The notes under the pieces are model-generated. The model was not told where the DNA came from. It made no database searches and worked only from the letters and a program-made list of their open reading frames with translations. A program made the translations under genes and the position numbers. A stretch of DNA of 64,000 nt from CBDEFX01 sp965237635 (GTDB lineage: Bacteria > Chloroflexota > Dehalococcoidia > Lucifugimonadales > CAUZJF01). The stretch is from assembly GCA_965237635.1 (NCBI GenBank), contig CBDEFX010000002.1:1798001-1862000 (forward strand), given 5' to 3'. Below are positions 36,894-46,585 of this stretch, piece after piece (position 1 is the first letter of the stretch; each line of letters begins with the position of its first letter).

Positions 36894-37823
36894 TTACCTG
36901 CTTTGCGGAGTACCGTCACGCCATCCTTCCAGGTAGCGGCTCAGCCCGTCCCAGAACTTGATCTGTGGCGCAAACCCCAGGTCTCTGATCGTAGAGTTGT
37001 CCAGGGCGAAGCCAGCCACCTCGCCGGGGCGCGCGGCCTCATTCACGACCTGCACTCCCATCTTGTCGGCGATGAACTCGGCTATATCCTTAACGGACGG
37101 AGTGTCTCCAGTGCCAACATTCAACACGGAACCTGACAGGTCGGTCCGCCCCAGGACGAGATCGTACGCACCGACCAGGTCTGTAACGTGCATGTACTCC
37201 CGCTGCTGGTCACCGCTGCCGAACACCGTCAGCGGCTTCCCCGCGGCGGCCAGGCTGGCAAAGATGGGAATCACCGCCCCGCCCTTCCCCCACTTCTGAC
37301 GGTCCCCATAGATGTTGCACGGGCGAACTATCGTGATGTCGACGCCAAAGCTCTTCTCGTAGGCGAAACACATGCGGTCCGCCGCGGCTTTCGATGCTGC
37401 GTAGGGGCTATGTGGCCGGAGCTCGGCGCTTTCGTCCACGGGAGGCTGTTCGGCATAGCCGTAGACCTCGCAGCTGCTGGCGAATATCATGCGAGCCCCC
37501 GTTTGCCGAAGCGCCTGCAGTATGTTGAACGTGCCGCTGAGATTCACGTCTATAAAGCTTCGGGGGCTCGCGATGGACTCATCCACGTTGATCCGCGCCG
37601 CCAGGTGGACCACGACGTCGTGTCCCCGGACGCTTTTCTCGACGATCTCAGGGTCGGTTATGCTCCCCCAGACCGTCGATACATCGTCTGCAAAGCCGGA
37701 TATGTTCTCTTCCGCCTCAGCAGAATAGGTGTTGAGGATGGTGACGGTATGCCCGTCTCCTGACCATTTTTCGGCTAGGTGGCTTCCCTGAAAACCAGCC
37801 CCTCCGGTTATCAAGATCCTCAC
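36894..37823 (-). CDS. NAD-dependent sugar epimerase/dehydratase
   Basis: A 309-residue extended short-chain dehydrogenase acting on nucleotide sugars. Rossmann motif GGAGFQGSHLAE (GxxGxxG) at residues 7-13, VVVHLAARINVDES, catalytic SSCEVYG and YAASKAAADRM (Tyr-xxx-Lys), and IVRPCNIYG. It starts at GTG 37823, eight bases after AGGAG. It is the last gene of the minus-strand polysaccharide locus. The exact reaction (C4 epimerisation, 4,6-dehydration or other) cannot be read from sequence. Confidence 0.9.
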   Translation of the reverse strand: MRILITGGAGFQGSHLAEKWSGDGHTVTILNTYSAEAEENISGFADDVSTVWGSITDPEIVEKSVRGHDVVVHLAARINVDESIASPRSFIDVNLSGTFNILQALRQTGARMIFASSCEVYGYAEQPPVDESAELRPHSPYAASKAAADRMCFAYEKSFGVDITIVRPCNIYGDRQKWGKGGAVIPIFASLAAAGKPLTVFGSGDQQREYMHVTDLVGAYDLVLGRTDLSGSVLNVGTGDTPSVKDIAEFIADKMGVQVVNEAARPGEVAGFALDNSTIRDLGFAPQIKFWDGLSRYLEGWRDGTPQSR

Positions 37824-37974
37824 GTTCTCACTCCTGCTTTTTGAGAGCGCTAAACCTTATCACCAGTCACTCATCCAAGTATTCAATAACGCGAACGGCA
37901 AGCATTGACGAGCAATTAGATGCCTGTGCAACCAACGCAGCTTCCTACCTACTCAAGTCTCCCGTGCACGGCTT

Positions 37975-39390
37975 CTATAGCACCCAATACGTGAGGTCTC
38001 GGCGGCCCTGTAGAGCCTCCCTGAATACCCCCTTCACGTCCAAGAAGACCCGCTCGTCGTTCTCCCCGCTCAGCAGCCGTAGGTAATCCTCCACGGATCG
38101 CTCCCTAAAGGGACGATGCGGGACCGCGAGCACAAGCATGTCATACACTGGCTCTGCGGCTCCGATATTTCCCCCGGGGATTGCAAAGGGCGCTTTCTCC
38201 TGTTGGAATCCCATCTCGTCCAGCTTCGCTTCGTCCAGAAGTGGATCGTGTACATAGACCTCGGCACCATACGCTTCGAGCTCTTTGACTAGGTCTACCA
38301 CCCTGGTGTTTCGGACATCGGGTACGTTCTCTTTGAAGGTAATCCCCAGCACAAGCACCCGGGCGCCCGTGGGGGTCTTGCCTGATCCGCGCAATAGCTT
38401 GATACCTTCTTGTGCCACGTATTCCCCCATCTGGTCATTGATGCGGCGCCCAGCAAGAACCATCTCGGCCTCGTAGCCCACGTCCTCGGCCTTATGGGAA
38501 AGATAGTACGGGTCGACTGGGATGCAGTGGCCGCCTACCAGTCCGGGCTCGAAAGGAATAAAGTTCCACTTGGTCCGTGCGGCTTTGAGCACCTCATGGG
38601 TGTCCAGACCGAGCCTATGGAACAGCATCGCCAATTCATTCATCGACGCGATGTTCTGGTCTCTCTGAACGTTTTCGATAGCCTTGCAGGCCTCGGCCGT
38701 CCTGATATCGGGGGCCGCGTAGACTCCGGCTTCGACTACCTGACTGTAGAGGTTCCTTATCCGTTCCGTAGTTTCCTTGTCCTGCCCCGCGATTACCTTC
38801 ACCACACGCTCCAAGGTGTGTTCCATATCGCCAGGATTGATCCTTTCCGGGGAGTACCCTGCCCTGAACGCTGCCCTCCCACACTCCTCTTCCAAAGCCG
38901 GCACGCACACTTCCTCGGTACAGCCGGGGTAGACGGTCGACTCATAGATCACTAACGGCGGCTGATCTTCGACTCCCCTATCCCACCGGACCTGTCTTTG
39001 CGTTGACACCTTGGAAGCGATAGAGCGGCCTACCAACCGGCTGGCGCTTACCAAGGCGGAAAGGTCAGGACGGTTGGCCTGGTCGAGGGGTGTTGGCACC
39101 GTCACGACGAAACAGTCTGCCGTCGAGAGGTCTTTTTCTTCATATGTAAACCCGAGCTGCCCGCTGGCGAGCGCCTTGTCCTCGACCTCTCCATTGCGGT
39201 CGTGACGCTGCTGCAGCTCGCGTACCCTCGTCGGATCGATATCGAAGCCCACGGTCGGAAGGACCCGCCCGAAGGCGACAGCCAACTGAAGGCCAACGTA
39301 GCCTAGGCCTATGACGGCGACTTGTTGGGGGAGTTGGTGTCCCCCTAAAGGCGGAGTTCCTTGATCCAACGACGGTTCTGCTGATACCAC
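37975..39390 (-). CDS. Nucleotide-sugar dehydrogenase (WbpA/TviB type)
   Basis: A 471-residue UDP-sugar 6-dehydrogenase, oxidising C6 to the uronic acid with two NAD. N-terminal Rossmann motif VIGLGYVGLQLAVAFG, VTVPTPLDQANRPD, VIYESTVYPGCTEEV; the central helix NVQRDQNIASMNELAMLFHR; catalytic Cys in GLVGGHCIPVDPYYL; C-terminal domain GITFKENVPDVRNTRV. GTG 39390 has GGAGG eight bases before it and overlaps the upstream epimerase gene by 46 bases. The sequence is of the class acting on UDP-HexNAc or UDP-Glc in capsule pathways. Confidence 0.92.
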   Translation of the reverse strand: MVSAEPSLDQGTPPLGGHQLPQQVAVIGLGYVGLQLAVAFGRVLPTVGFDIDPTRVRELQQRHDRNGEVEDKALASGQLGFTYEEKDLSTADCFVVTVPTPLDQANRPDLSALVSASRLVGRSIASKVSTQRQVRWDRGVEDQPPLVIYESTVYPGCTEEVCVPALEEECGRAAFRAGYSPERINPGDMEHTLERVVKVIAGQDKETTERIRNLYSQVVEAGVYAAPDIRTAEACKAIENVQRDQNIASMNELAMLFHRLGLDTHEVLKAARTKWNFIPFEPGLVGGHCIPVDPYYLSHKAEDVGYEAEMVLAGRRINDQMGEYVAQEGIKLLRGSGKTPTGARVLVLGITFKENVPDVRNTRVVDLVKELEAYGAEVYVHDPLLDEAKLDEMGFQQEKAPFAIPGGNIGAAEPVYDMLVLAVPHRPFRERSVEDYLRLLSGENDERVFLDVKGVFREALQGRRDLTYWVL

Positions 39391-40322
39391 TCGACTGACC
39401 TCCGGAGTCCTTCCTCAAGGGTGATCGCCGGTTTCCACCCGAGGACCTGTTTGGCACGGGACACGTCTGCCCATGTCGCTTTCACATCTGCCGGGTGCGA
39501 CGGCTGCTGCTCGACACTCGCCTTCTTGCCCAGAAGCTCCTCGACCATCTCTATCACATAGTTTACCTTGACCGGCCGATCGCCGCCCAGGTTGATGATG
39601 TCAAAACCCGCCGGCCTCAACGCGGCAAGTGTCCCCGTTGCAACGTCGTCAACATATGTGAAGTCCCGCTCTTGAGAGCCGTCGCCAAATAGACTCACTG
39701 GCTCTCCTTCAGCGATCCATCTGATGAATCGAAAGATGCTCATGTCCGGCCGCCCCGCAGGGCCATAAACGGTAAAGTAGCGCAGCACGGTAACGTCGAG
39801 GTCGTGCAGGTGGTGGTAGGTATAACACAAAGTCTCCGCGGCCTTCTTGGACGCGGCGTAGGGGGAAAGTGGCCTGCTCGTGTCTACATCTTCTCGGAAT
39901 GGCATCGGGTTGTGAGAGCCGTACAGGCTTGAGGTCGATGCCAGTACGAACTTTCCCACTCCCCGCTCCCGGCATAGCTCAAGAAGGTTCAGTGTTCCGA
40001 CCACGTTAGCTTTGTAGTACACCCACGGGTTCTCTACCGACCCGTGTACGCCCGCGCGGGCCGCCAGATTGACGATCGCATCAATTCGACGCGTCCCTGT
40101 CCCGTCCAAGAGGCCGCGGACGGCGGCACGGTCGGCTACGTCATGGCGGCTGAAGGAGAAACCTTCCCGCCCCTTGAGTGTGCCTAGGCGCCACTCCTTT
40201 AGTCTGACGTCGTAGGCGTCAGTTAGATCGTCTACGCCTACGACAGCGTGGCCATCTTTCAGCAACAACTCTGCGACCTTCGATCCTATGAACCCTGCGC
40301 AGCCTGTCACCAGTACTTTCAT
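39345..40322 (-). CDS. UDP-uronate/sugar 4-epimerase-like protein
   Basis: A 325-residue extended SDR. NAD site GCAGFIGSKVAELLL; VNLAARAGVHGSVENPWVYY is typical of UDP-glucuronate/UDP-GalNAcA epimerases; catalytic STSSLYG and YAASKKAAETL; VLRYFTVYGPAGRPDM. It works naturally with the dehydrogenase encoded next, which overlaps its end, to make and epimerise a UDP-uronic acid. The ATG at 40322 lacks a strong ribosome-binding site. Confidence 0.9.
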   Translation of the reverse strand: MKVLVTGCAGFIGSKVAELLLKDGHAVVGVDDLTDAYDVRLKEWRLGTLKGREGFSFSRHDVADRAAVRGLLDGTGTRRIDAIVNLAARAGVHGSVENPWVYYKANVVGTLNLLELCRERGVGKFVLASTSSLYGSHNPMPFREDVDTSRPLSPYAASKKAAETLCYTYHHLHDLDVTVLRYFTVYGPAGRPDMSIFRFIRWIAEGEPVSLFGDGSQERDFTYVDDVATGTLAALRPAGFDIINLGGDRPVKVNYVIEMVEELLGKKASVEQQPSHPADVKATWADVSRAKQVLGWKPAITLEEGLRRSVEWYQQNRRWIKELRL

Positions 40323-40381
40323 GCGCTATGCTCAGCCATTCGTGACCTCAGGCCTTGGCTCATGCTTCTTGGGTTGACCTA

Positions 40382-41050
40382 TCACCTCAGCACCTCAGGT
40401 GCCCGTCGTCCAGTACCCCAACTTCCCGTAAGCGTGTTCCAGGCCGCACGCAACATGAGCCTGACGTCGAGCCAAAGGCTTGCCTTTTTGATGTACACCA
40501 GATCGTAGCGGAGCCGGCGCCTTGGGGGGCAGTGCCGAGGCAGGTAGAGCTGCGCCACACCCGTAAGCCCTGGTACGACGCGGAGTCTCTCAGGAAACGC
40601 GGGTTCCTCTCGTGTCGCCTCCTCATGCATCAAGATCGGCAGAGCTCGCGGGCCGACGAAACTCATGTCTCCTCTCAGGATGTTAATGATCTGCGGAAGC
40701 TCATCCAAGGCTGTTCGGCGCAAGAACTTCCCAACCCTGGTCACTCGGGGATCGTGGTCTTCTGTTACGAGTCCGGCTCCTTCGGTATCAGCAGCCATGG
40801 TTCGAAACTTCAAGAACGTGAACTGGCTGCCGTTTCTGCCGTACCGCCTCTGACGGTACAAGACCGGACCTCGGTCATCCAGCCAGATCGCCAGAGGGAT
40901 CAGCACCCAGAGTAGCGTCCAAACGGGAAGGAGGGGTGGAAACAGGTGCGCCCCTGCAAGGACCACGAGGTCGAAGGCGCGCTTGTATCTTGGCTGCATT
41001 ATGGCTTCCCCGAGCCTTTGCTGTGGCTGGGCCTGAGGGGGCGTTCTCAT
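40382..41050 (-). CDS. Initiating sugar-phosphate transferase (polyprenyl-P)
   Basis: A 222-residue monotopic transferase of the WcaJ/RfbP/PglC family. It attaches the first sugar-1-phosphate to undecaprenyl phosphate at the cytoplasmic membrane. Features: a hydrophobic segment (residues 32-56), then FTFLKFRTMAADTE, FLRRTALDELPQIINILRGD, MSFVGPRALP and PGLTGVAQLYLP. The start ATG 41050 overlaps the upstream glycosyltransferase stop (ATGA). It marks this locus as a lipid-linked glycan pathway. Confidence 0.94.
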   Translation of the reverse strand: MRTPPQAQPQQRLGEAIMQPRYKRAFDLVVLAGAHLFPPLLPVWTLLWVLIPLAIWLDDRGPVLYRQRRYGRNGSQFTFLKFRTMAADTEGAGLVTEDHDPRVTRVGKFLRRTALDELPQIINILRGDMSFVGPRALPILMHEEATREEPAFPERLRVVPGLTGVAQLYLPRHCPPRRRLRYDLVYIKKASLWLDVRLMLRAAWNTLTGSWGTGRRAPEVLR

Positions 41051-42342
41051 TCCGCCCCCTGTACTTCATCCGTTGCGATGCCAACTTCCGGCCGCGAGCC
41101 TGCGGCAACGGCCCGAAGCAGCGAAACGTAAAGCCCGATGCTCATCGTTCGCGTGTAGCTAGCCTCAAAGCCCGAGCGCGCCCTCAACTGCATGTCCGAA
41201 AGTAAACGGCGGTCGGTGTACAAGGACTCGATCGCTTCGGCCAGCCCACCAACATCGCCCTGCGCGACACGATAGCCACAGCGATGCTCCTCTACGATTT
41301 CACCGATCTCCGAGCCCTCCCCCACAACCGCGATGATCGCCAAACCTGCCGCTAGCGAGGAGTAGATCTTGCTGGGCACAGACAGGCCCTCCATCCCGCG
41401 TTTTTGAGTAACCAACGAGATGTCCCCACAAGTCAGAGAGTATGGCAGTTTCACTTGAGGCTGGTACGGAAGCATCATCACATTCGTTAGCTTTCTTTGA
41501 TCGATTGCAGACGACACCCAGTCCCGACTTCCTCCGTGACCTATGAACAAGAACCTCAGGTCCGGGAGGTTCTGCAACCGCTCAGCCGCCTCGAGCACGG
41601 TTTCCATGTCATGGGCAGGCCCCATGTTGCCAGAGTAAAGAACAACCATTGTGTCGACGAGCCCGAGTTCTCGTCGAAATGGGTTCTCCTCTTTGGGCCG
41701 CGGTACGATAGCGTCCCCATCGGCCCAGTTGGGAATGACTACGCACTTGTCGTAGCTGTCCGGCGCCAGACTGGGTCTGACGACTTCCCTCATACGCGGG
41801 CCGAGCACGATGATTCGCGCCGCCGACCCGTAGACAAGCTTGTATGCCTGACGCCATATTCGCGCGGCGAGCGAGCGGCGTTCGATGATGCCCAGTTGGA
41901 TAGCTATCTCCGGATACACGTCATGTACCAGAAACACATAGTGCACACGGCGGATCTGCCGAAGGAGCCAGGCCACGACCAATAGAAATGGAGAGGTCGA
42001 GTCAACCAGAACGACGCTTGGTCGTCTCCGCCCCATCAGTTTGATCAAGGTGAAGGCCGCCACCGTGGCGCCGTTCAGCAGGCGCGTCCGATGGCCCTCC
42101 CTGGACAGGCGATCTCGGGAAAGGCGGCGGCTGTAAGCTCGGTGAATGCGAACTCCTCTATGGTCTTCTTTGGATGGGAGCCGGTTGGGGTCCCAATACG
42201 CCGGCTGGCCTGTGAACACACTGACTTCAAAGCCGGCTTGCGTCAGTCCGAAAGCCAGGTCGGTGGATATTTGGGCCGTCCCGGGAACTTCGGGGTAGAA
42301 GTGCTGGGTTAGGATGTACACCGACAACCGATCACGTGTCAT
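41047..42342 (-). CDS. Glycosyltransferase family 4 (WbuB-like)
   Basis: A 431-residue GT-B glycosyltransferase. The N-terminal domain opens SVYILTQHFYPEVPGTAQIS; the C-terminal nucleotide-sugar site includes VVLYSGNMGPAHDMETVLEA, LRFLFIGHGGSR and the E-x7-E-type motif GLSVPSKIYSSLAAGLAII. ATG 42342 is chosen because it overlaps the fcl stop as ATGA. It probably adds a HexNAc or deoxy sugar to the lipid-linked glycan. Confidence 0.9.
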   Translation of the reverse strand: MTRDRLSVYILTQHFYPEVPGTAQISTDLAFGLTQAGFEVSVFTGQPAYWDPNRLPSKEDHRGVRIHRAYSRRLSRDRLSREGHRTRLLNGATVAAFTLIKLMGRRRPSVVLVDSTSPFLLVVAWLLRQIRRVHYVFLVHDVYPEIAIQLGIIERRSLAARIWRQAYKLVYGSAARIIVLGPRMREVVRPSLAPDSYDKCVVIPNWADGDAIVPRPKEENPFRRELGLVDTMVVLYSGNMGPAHDMETVLEAAERLQNLPDLRFLFIGHGGSRDWVSSAIDQRKLTNVMMLPYQPQVKLPYSLTCGDISLVTQKRGMEGLSVPSKIYSSLAAGLAIIAVVGEGSEIGEIVEEHRCGYRVAQGDVGGLAEAIESLYTDRRLLSDMQLRARSGFEASYTRTMSIGLYVSLLRAVAAGSRPEVGIATDEVQGAE

Positions 42343-43289
42343 CTGGCGATCAGACTGCGCTCTTGCTCGAACCATCGCACAGTCTCTCGCAAGCCATCAG
42401 CAAACGGTGTGCTGGCGACAAACTCGAACTCATCGCGGGCTCTCGAGGTGTCGAGGAGCCGGCGAGGTTGCCCATCCGGCTTCGAGGTGTCCCAACGGAT
42501 GTCCCCGTCAAATCCAACGATGTCACGTATCGTAACCGCGAGGTCCTGGATTGAGAGCTCCTCGCCCGAGCCCAGATTCACGGGTTCCGGCTTGTCGTAG
42601 CGCTCCATCGCCGAGAGGATACCATCGGCGGCATCCTCTACGTACAGAAACTCGCGTGTCGGCCTGCCTGTCCCCCACAGCATGACGTGGTCCTCGTGGG
42701 CCTCCTTCGCTTCTACGAACTTCCGGATGAGGGCCGGGATCACGTGGCTCGTCTGCAGATCAAAGTTGTCGCCGGGGCCGTACAGGTTCACCGGGAGCAG
42801 GTAAATCACGTTCATGCCGTACTGCTCGCGGTATCCCTGGGCCTGCACGAGCAACATCTTCTTGGCCAACCCGTAGGGTGCATTTGTCGTTTCGGGGTAG
42901 CCGTCCCAGAGATCATCCTCTCGGAAAGGCACATCTGTGTAATTTGGGTAGGCGCAGATTGTACCGGTCAACAGAGTCTTTTCAATCCCAACTAGGCGGG
43001 CCTGCTCTATGAGCTGAATGCCCATGATCGCGTTATCGTAGAAGAACTTCCCGGGGTTGGCCCTATTTGCTCCGATCCCACCGACGACCGCGGCGAGATG
43101 GATAACGAGATCCGGACTGGCGTCGTTGAACATTCGCGCGATGGCATCTCGGTCTCTCAGGTCGTAATCATCGCTGCGCGGTACGAAGACCTTGCTCGGC
43201 TCACGAAGATGCAGCCGGTCTACCAGGACGGAACCCAGGAAGCCGGCGCCACCCGTAACCACGACGCTCTTGCCCTGCCAGAATCCCAT
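42339..43289 (-). CDS. fcl: GDP-L-fucose synthase
   Basis: A 316-residue SDR that converts GDP-4-keto-6-deoxymannose to GDP-L-fucose (epimerisation and reduction). VVTGGAGFLGSVLVDRL, VIHLAAVVGGIGANRANPGK, FFYDNAIMGIQLIEQAR, the catalytic TGTICAYP, YGLAKKMLLVQ and LPVNLYGPGDNFD closely follow the family. ATG 43289 (MGFWQGKSVVV) is preferred to an upstream in-frame start inside gmd. It lies 11 bases after gmd, its pathway partner. Confidence 0.95.
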   Translation of the reverse strand: MGFWQGKSVVVTGGAGFLGSVLVDRLHLREPSKVFVPRSDDYDLRDRDAIARMFNDASPDLVIHLAAVVGGIGANRANPGKFFYDNAIMGIQLIEQARLVGIEKTLLTGTICAYPNYTDVPFREDDLWDGYPETTNAPYGLAKKMLLVQAQGYREQYGMNVIYLLPVNLYGPGDNFDLQTSHVIPALIRKFVEAKEAHEDHVMLWGTGRPTREFLYVEDAADGILSAMERYDKPEPVNLGSGEELSIQDLAVTIRDIVGFDGDIRWDTSKPDGQPRRLLDTSRARDEFEFVASTPFADGLRETVRWFEQERSLIAR

Positions 43290-43300
43290 CGCTGTCTCGA

Positions 43301-44389
43301 CTACCCTCCAGCCCCGCGTTCTCCCATAGTCACTGCGTCCCCAGCCCTCGCCCAGCTGTGCCACTCTCCAAACTTTTCATCGATGGCAGCTTTGCCCTCT
43401 CCAGGTGCACGCAATCCAACGGCCTCCAGATCGGCGTCCACCATTATCTTTACAAGCTCACCAAAGTTGATCTTGGGGGACCATCCCAACATCTCACTCG
43501 CTTTGATCGGATCAGCCTGCAGGTGCGACACCTCAGTCGGACGGAGGTAGCGAGGATCGATCTCCACGTGGTCCTCCCATGAGAGACCTGCGTAGCCGAA
43601 GGCCTCCTCTACGAACTCGCGGACGGCGTGAGACTCTCCTGTCCCTATCGCGTAGTCATCCGGCGCATCCTGCTGGAGCATTAGCCAAATTGCCTCAACG
43701 TATTCGGGCGCATAGCCCCAGTCCCTTAGCGACTCCATGTTGCCGAGGAACACCTTGTCCTGTTGGCCAGCTCGAATACGGGCGATGGCCCGGGTGACTT
43801 TCCGAGTCACGAAGGTCTCCCCGCGACGCGGGCTCTCGTGGTTGAAGAGAATACCGCTCGTAGCGAACATCTTGTAGCCTTCCCTGTAGTTCACCGTCAT
43901 CCAGTGCGCATACACTTTGGATGCGCCATACGGACTCCTTGGCACAAACGGGGAGCGCTCGCTTTGCGGTGGTGGCGTGTTTCCGAACATCTCGCTGGAC
44001 GAAGCCTGATAGAACTTGGCCCCGATCCCGCTCCTCCGGATGGCCTCTAGGAGCCTGGTGGTCCCTAGTCCGGTAACGTCGCCTGTGTACTCCGGCATCT
44101 CGAAGCTGGTCTGGACGTGGGACTGCGCGCCGAGGTTATATATCTCGTCGGGCCTCACGTTGTAGATCAGGTTCGACACCTGCTCCAGGTTGATCAGGTC
44201 GCCATAGTGCAGGAAGAGCCCGGCGTCCGCCTCGTGAGGGTCCTTGTAGATATGATCGATCCGGCCTGTGTTGAAGGTGCTGGCCCTGCGGATTAGCCCG
44301 TGGACCTCGTACCCCTTGTGCAAGAGTAGCTCGGTGAGGTAAGAGCCGTCCTGCCCGGTTATCCCGCTAATCAGAGCTCGCTTGGCCAA
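43301..44389 (-). CDS. gmd: GDP-mannose 4,6-dehydratase
   Basis: A 362-residue SDR forming GDP-4-keto-6-deoxy-D-mannose. GITGQDGSYLTELLL, VHGLIRRASTFNTGRIDHIY, LGAQSHVQTSFEMPEYTGDV, SSSEMFGNTPPPQSE, PYGASKVYAHWMT and FNHESPRRGETFVTRKVTRA are diagnostic. It starts with TTG at 44389, immediately after the stop of the upstream glycosyltransferase gene (TAGTTG). Together with fcl it supplies GDP-L-fucose for the surface glycan. Confidence 0.97.
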   Translation of the reverse strand: MAKRALISGITGQDGSYLTELLLHKGYEVHGLIRRASTFNTGRIDHIYKDPHEADAGLFLHYGDLINLEQVSNLIYNVRPDEIYNLGAQSHVQTSFEMPEYTGDVTGLGTTRLLEAIRRSGIGAKFYQASSSEMFGNTPPPQSERSPFVPRSPYGASKVYAHWMTVNYREGYKMFATSGILFNHESPRRGETFVTRKVTRAIARIRAGQQDKVFLGNMESLRDWGYAPEYVEAIWLMLQQDAPDDYAIGTGESHAVREFVEEAFGYAGLSWEDHVEIDPRYLRPTEVSHLQADPIKASEMLGWSPKINFGELVKIMVDADLEAVGLRAPGEGKAAIDEKFGEWHSWARAGDAVTMGERGAGG

Positions 44390-45319
44390 CTATTTCCCTA
44401 CGTTTTTACGTTTGGGTAAGCTTAGAGCCGTTTCCTCGACCGCCTGTTGGGAGTGCTCCTCCCGTGCGCTCAACCGCGATTCGAGGATGAAAGCGTCGAC
44501 CTGGAATCGGTACCAACAGCCCTGAAGGAAGTGGAAGACGAGGCCCTCCTTGCCATCCAAGAACCCAAACCTAATGAAGTAACGATACAAGAAGTAGAGA
44601 AAGGCCCGGGTAAACAGAGGTACCCGATTGTAGAGATTCTTGCGCAGCCAGCGCTTTCTCGAATCGGGGCTGCCCGACAATGAGGCGCTAATCTCGTGGC
44701 GCGGCGGGCCTGCAATTTGGGCCTCAGCCTCCGCGATTGCGTACTCATTGTGCTTTCGGACCCAGTCGAATAGCCCTTTGTCGTTGTGTTCCTCGATGTC
44801 GTTTCTGAGGAAAGCGGCCTGCCCGCGGAGCAGGATCATATGAGGATGCGGGTCCAAGTGTCGCTCTTCGGCTGTCGCGCTGTCCCGCCTCCATACCCTC
44901 AGCAACCAGATGGGGTAGTAGCCTCCGTGGCGGATCCACCGTCCCATGAAGTGCACACGTCGCTTGAGGTAGAAGCCGCCAATATCATCACTCGGACTCT
45001 GCAACACAGTCTGCAGCTCACGCGCGAGTTCAGGAGTCAGGCGCTCATCGGCGTCCAAGCGAAGCACCCACTTACCTTTCACAGGCAAGTGGTCTAGTGC
45101 CCAGTTGAGCTGGTGGGCATGGCTCTGGAAGGGGTGGTGAACGACTTGAGCTCCGGCCGCTTCCGCGATTTCCACCGTGCGATCGGTGCTTCCCGAGTCG
45201 ACCACGAACACCTCACAGCCCAACTGCCCGATACTCTTCAAGCAGGCCGACACGTGTAATTCCTCGTTGTAAGTGAGGACTACAGCGGTCAGGTCGGGGC
45301 CAACGTTACTTTCGCTCAA
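44390..45319 (-). CDS. Glycosyltransferase family 2 (WaaE/KdtX-like)
   Basis: About 309 residues. GT-A motifs: LTAVVLTYNEELHVSACLKS, VFVVDSGSTDRTVEIAE, VLRLDADERLTPEL (DxD-like), followed by FYLKRRVHFMGRWIRHGGYY. The C-terminal half carries an amphipathic or membrane-associated segment (FTRAFLYFLYRYFIRFGFLD). TTG 45319 (MSESNVGPDLTAVV) is a likely start because it falls just after the preceding gene; the open frame continues to 45463 but overlaps that gene. Start uncertain. Confidence 0.85.
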   Translation of the reverse strand: MSESNVGPDLTAVVLTYNEELHVSACLKSIGQLGCEVFVVDSGSTDRTVEIAEAAGAQVVHHPFQSHAHQLNWALDHLPVKGKWVLRLDADERLTPELARELQTVLQSPSDDIGGFYLKRRVHFMGRWIRHGGYYPIWLLRVWRRDSATAEERHLDPHPHMILLRGQAAFLRNDIEEHNDKGLFDWVRKHNEYAIAEAEAQIAGPPRHEISASLSGSPDSRKRWLRKNLYNRVPLFTRAFLYFLYRYFIRFGFLDGKEGLVFHFLQGCWYRFQVDAFILESRLSAREEHSQQAVEETALSLPKRKNVGK

Positions 45320-45332
45320 CGGATGGGCAATC

Positions 45333-46577
45333 TCAGCCGGCTTTTGTACGGATTGGCTCAGGAGACCCACTCTGCCAGCCCTGCACGACCTTCTCGTATG
45401 CTCTGGCGATGTCCCCGCTTGTTCGTTCCCAAGACCAGTGCTCGCGCACGAACCTGGCACCATCTTCCCCTAGCCTTCTCCTGTAACTGTCATCAGACAG
45501 CATGCGTTCGATTACATTAGCCAAGTCCCCCGGGTCCTGGCTGGCGACGAGTCCGACTCCGGCTTCCCGGATTTCCTCGCTGATACCAACTCCCGGCGAG
45601 ATCACAACCGGCAGCCCAGCCGCCATGGCCTCAATCACAGCGTTTGGGAAGGCTTCTTGGTGCGAAGGGAGTACAAACAGGTCTGCCTCACGCATCAAAG
45701 CCCATTTGTTAGCGTTGTCTACCATCCCAACAAAAAGTGCGATGTCCTGCAAATCAAGATCTCTGGCGAGAGACTTCAGCCTTCTCTCATACTCGACGTT
45801 GCCGCTACCGGCTACCACTAGAGCGAAATCTTGCCTCCGCGCCGAAAGGCTCCCGAGTGCCGAGAGCAATATGTCTGCGCCCTTCTTAGGGTCAAGCCGG
45901 GACATATAGAGTACGATCTTCTTGTCCTTGAGTGAGGGGTACAGATCACGCCACATAATGCCATTTGCGGATTCGTCCTCCGCCGGCATGTCGGCCCCAA
46001 GCGGAAGTGCTAACTGAGGCGCCCGCAGCCTCAACGCACGACTCGCCTCCATTTCCACAGATGAAGTGAAAAGGACTGTCGTAGCCCGGTCTAAGTCAAG
46101 CTTACCAATTGTCTTCAGATACAGCCACTTTTTGAGCCTGCTTGCTATGGAGGCACTCCAGCCTTCGTATGCCTTCTTGATGTTGATTGGGTCCAGCAAA
46201 CCGTGAGGGCTGATCAGGTAGGGCACGCGTCGCCGACGGCACCAGAAGGCCGCCACCGTCGTAGGCCACAGGAATACCGAGTGGATGTGCACGATATCGA
46301 ACTGGTCTACCTGCTGCCTAAGCGCGCGGCCCAGCGCCGGGGAAAAACAGTACCACCGTGGATACTGGACGGGGTAATACCAGACCTTGACCCCGTCCAC
46401 GGGCACGGGAGTCTTAAGGGGAACGTCCAGGTTCGTCGGGCCGTCGATATTCGTCGTCATGACGGTCACGTCATGGCCCTGACGAGCCAGCTCGCGAGTC
46501 AACGACAGAGAGAGCGTGACGGTCCCACCGTATCGCCACGCCGGTGCGAAGCTCGGTATGACGTGGAGGATATTCAT
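45333..46577 (-). CDS. Glycosyltransferase family 4
   Basis: A 414-residue GT-B enzyme: MNILHVIPSFAPAWRYGGTV at the N-terminus, HVFLWPTTVAAF-like acceptor domain, then KKIVLYMSRLDPKKGADILL, FALVVAGSGNVEYE and the donor-site motif FVLPSHQEAFPNAVIEAMAA with GLPVVISPGVGISEEI. It follows the next glycosyltransferase by eight bases within the same operon. Specificity is unknown. Confidence 0.92.
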   Translation of the reverse strand: MNILHVIPSFAPAWRYGGTVTLSLSLTRELARQGHDVTVMTTNIDGPTNLDVPLKTPVPVDGVKVWYYPVQYPRWYCFSPALGRALRQQVDQFDIVHIHSVFLWPTTVAAFWCRRRRVPYLISPHGLLDPINIKKAYEGWSASIASRLKKWLYLKTIGKLDLDRATTVLFTSSVEMEASRALRLRAPQLALPLGADMPAEDESANGIMWRDLYPSLKDKKIVLYMSRLDPKKGADILLSALGSLSARRQDFALVVAGSGNVEYERRLKSLARDLDLQDIALFVGMVDNANKWALMREADLFVLPSHQEAFPNAVIEAMAAGLPVVISPGVGISEEIREAGVGLVASQDPGDLANVIERMLSDDSYRRRLGEDGARFVREHWSWERTSGDIARAYEKVVQGWQSGSPEPIRTKAG

Positions 46578-46585
46578 GCCTTGCT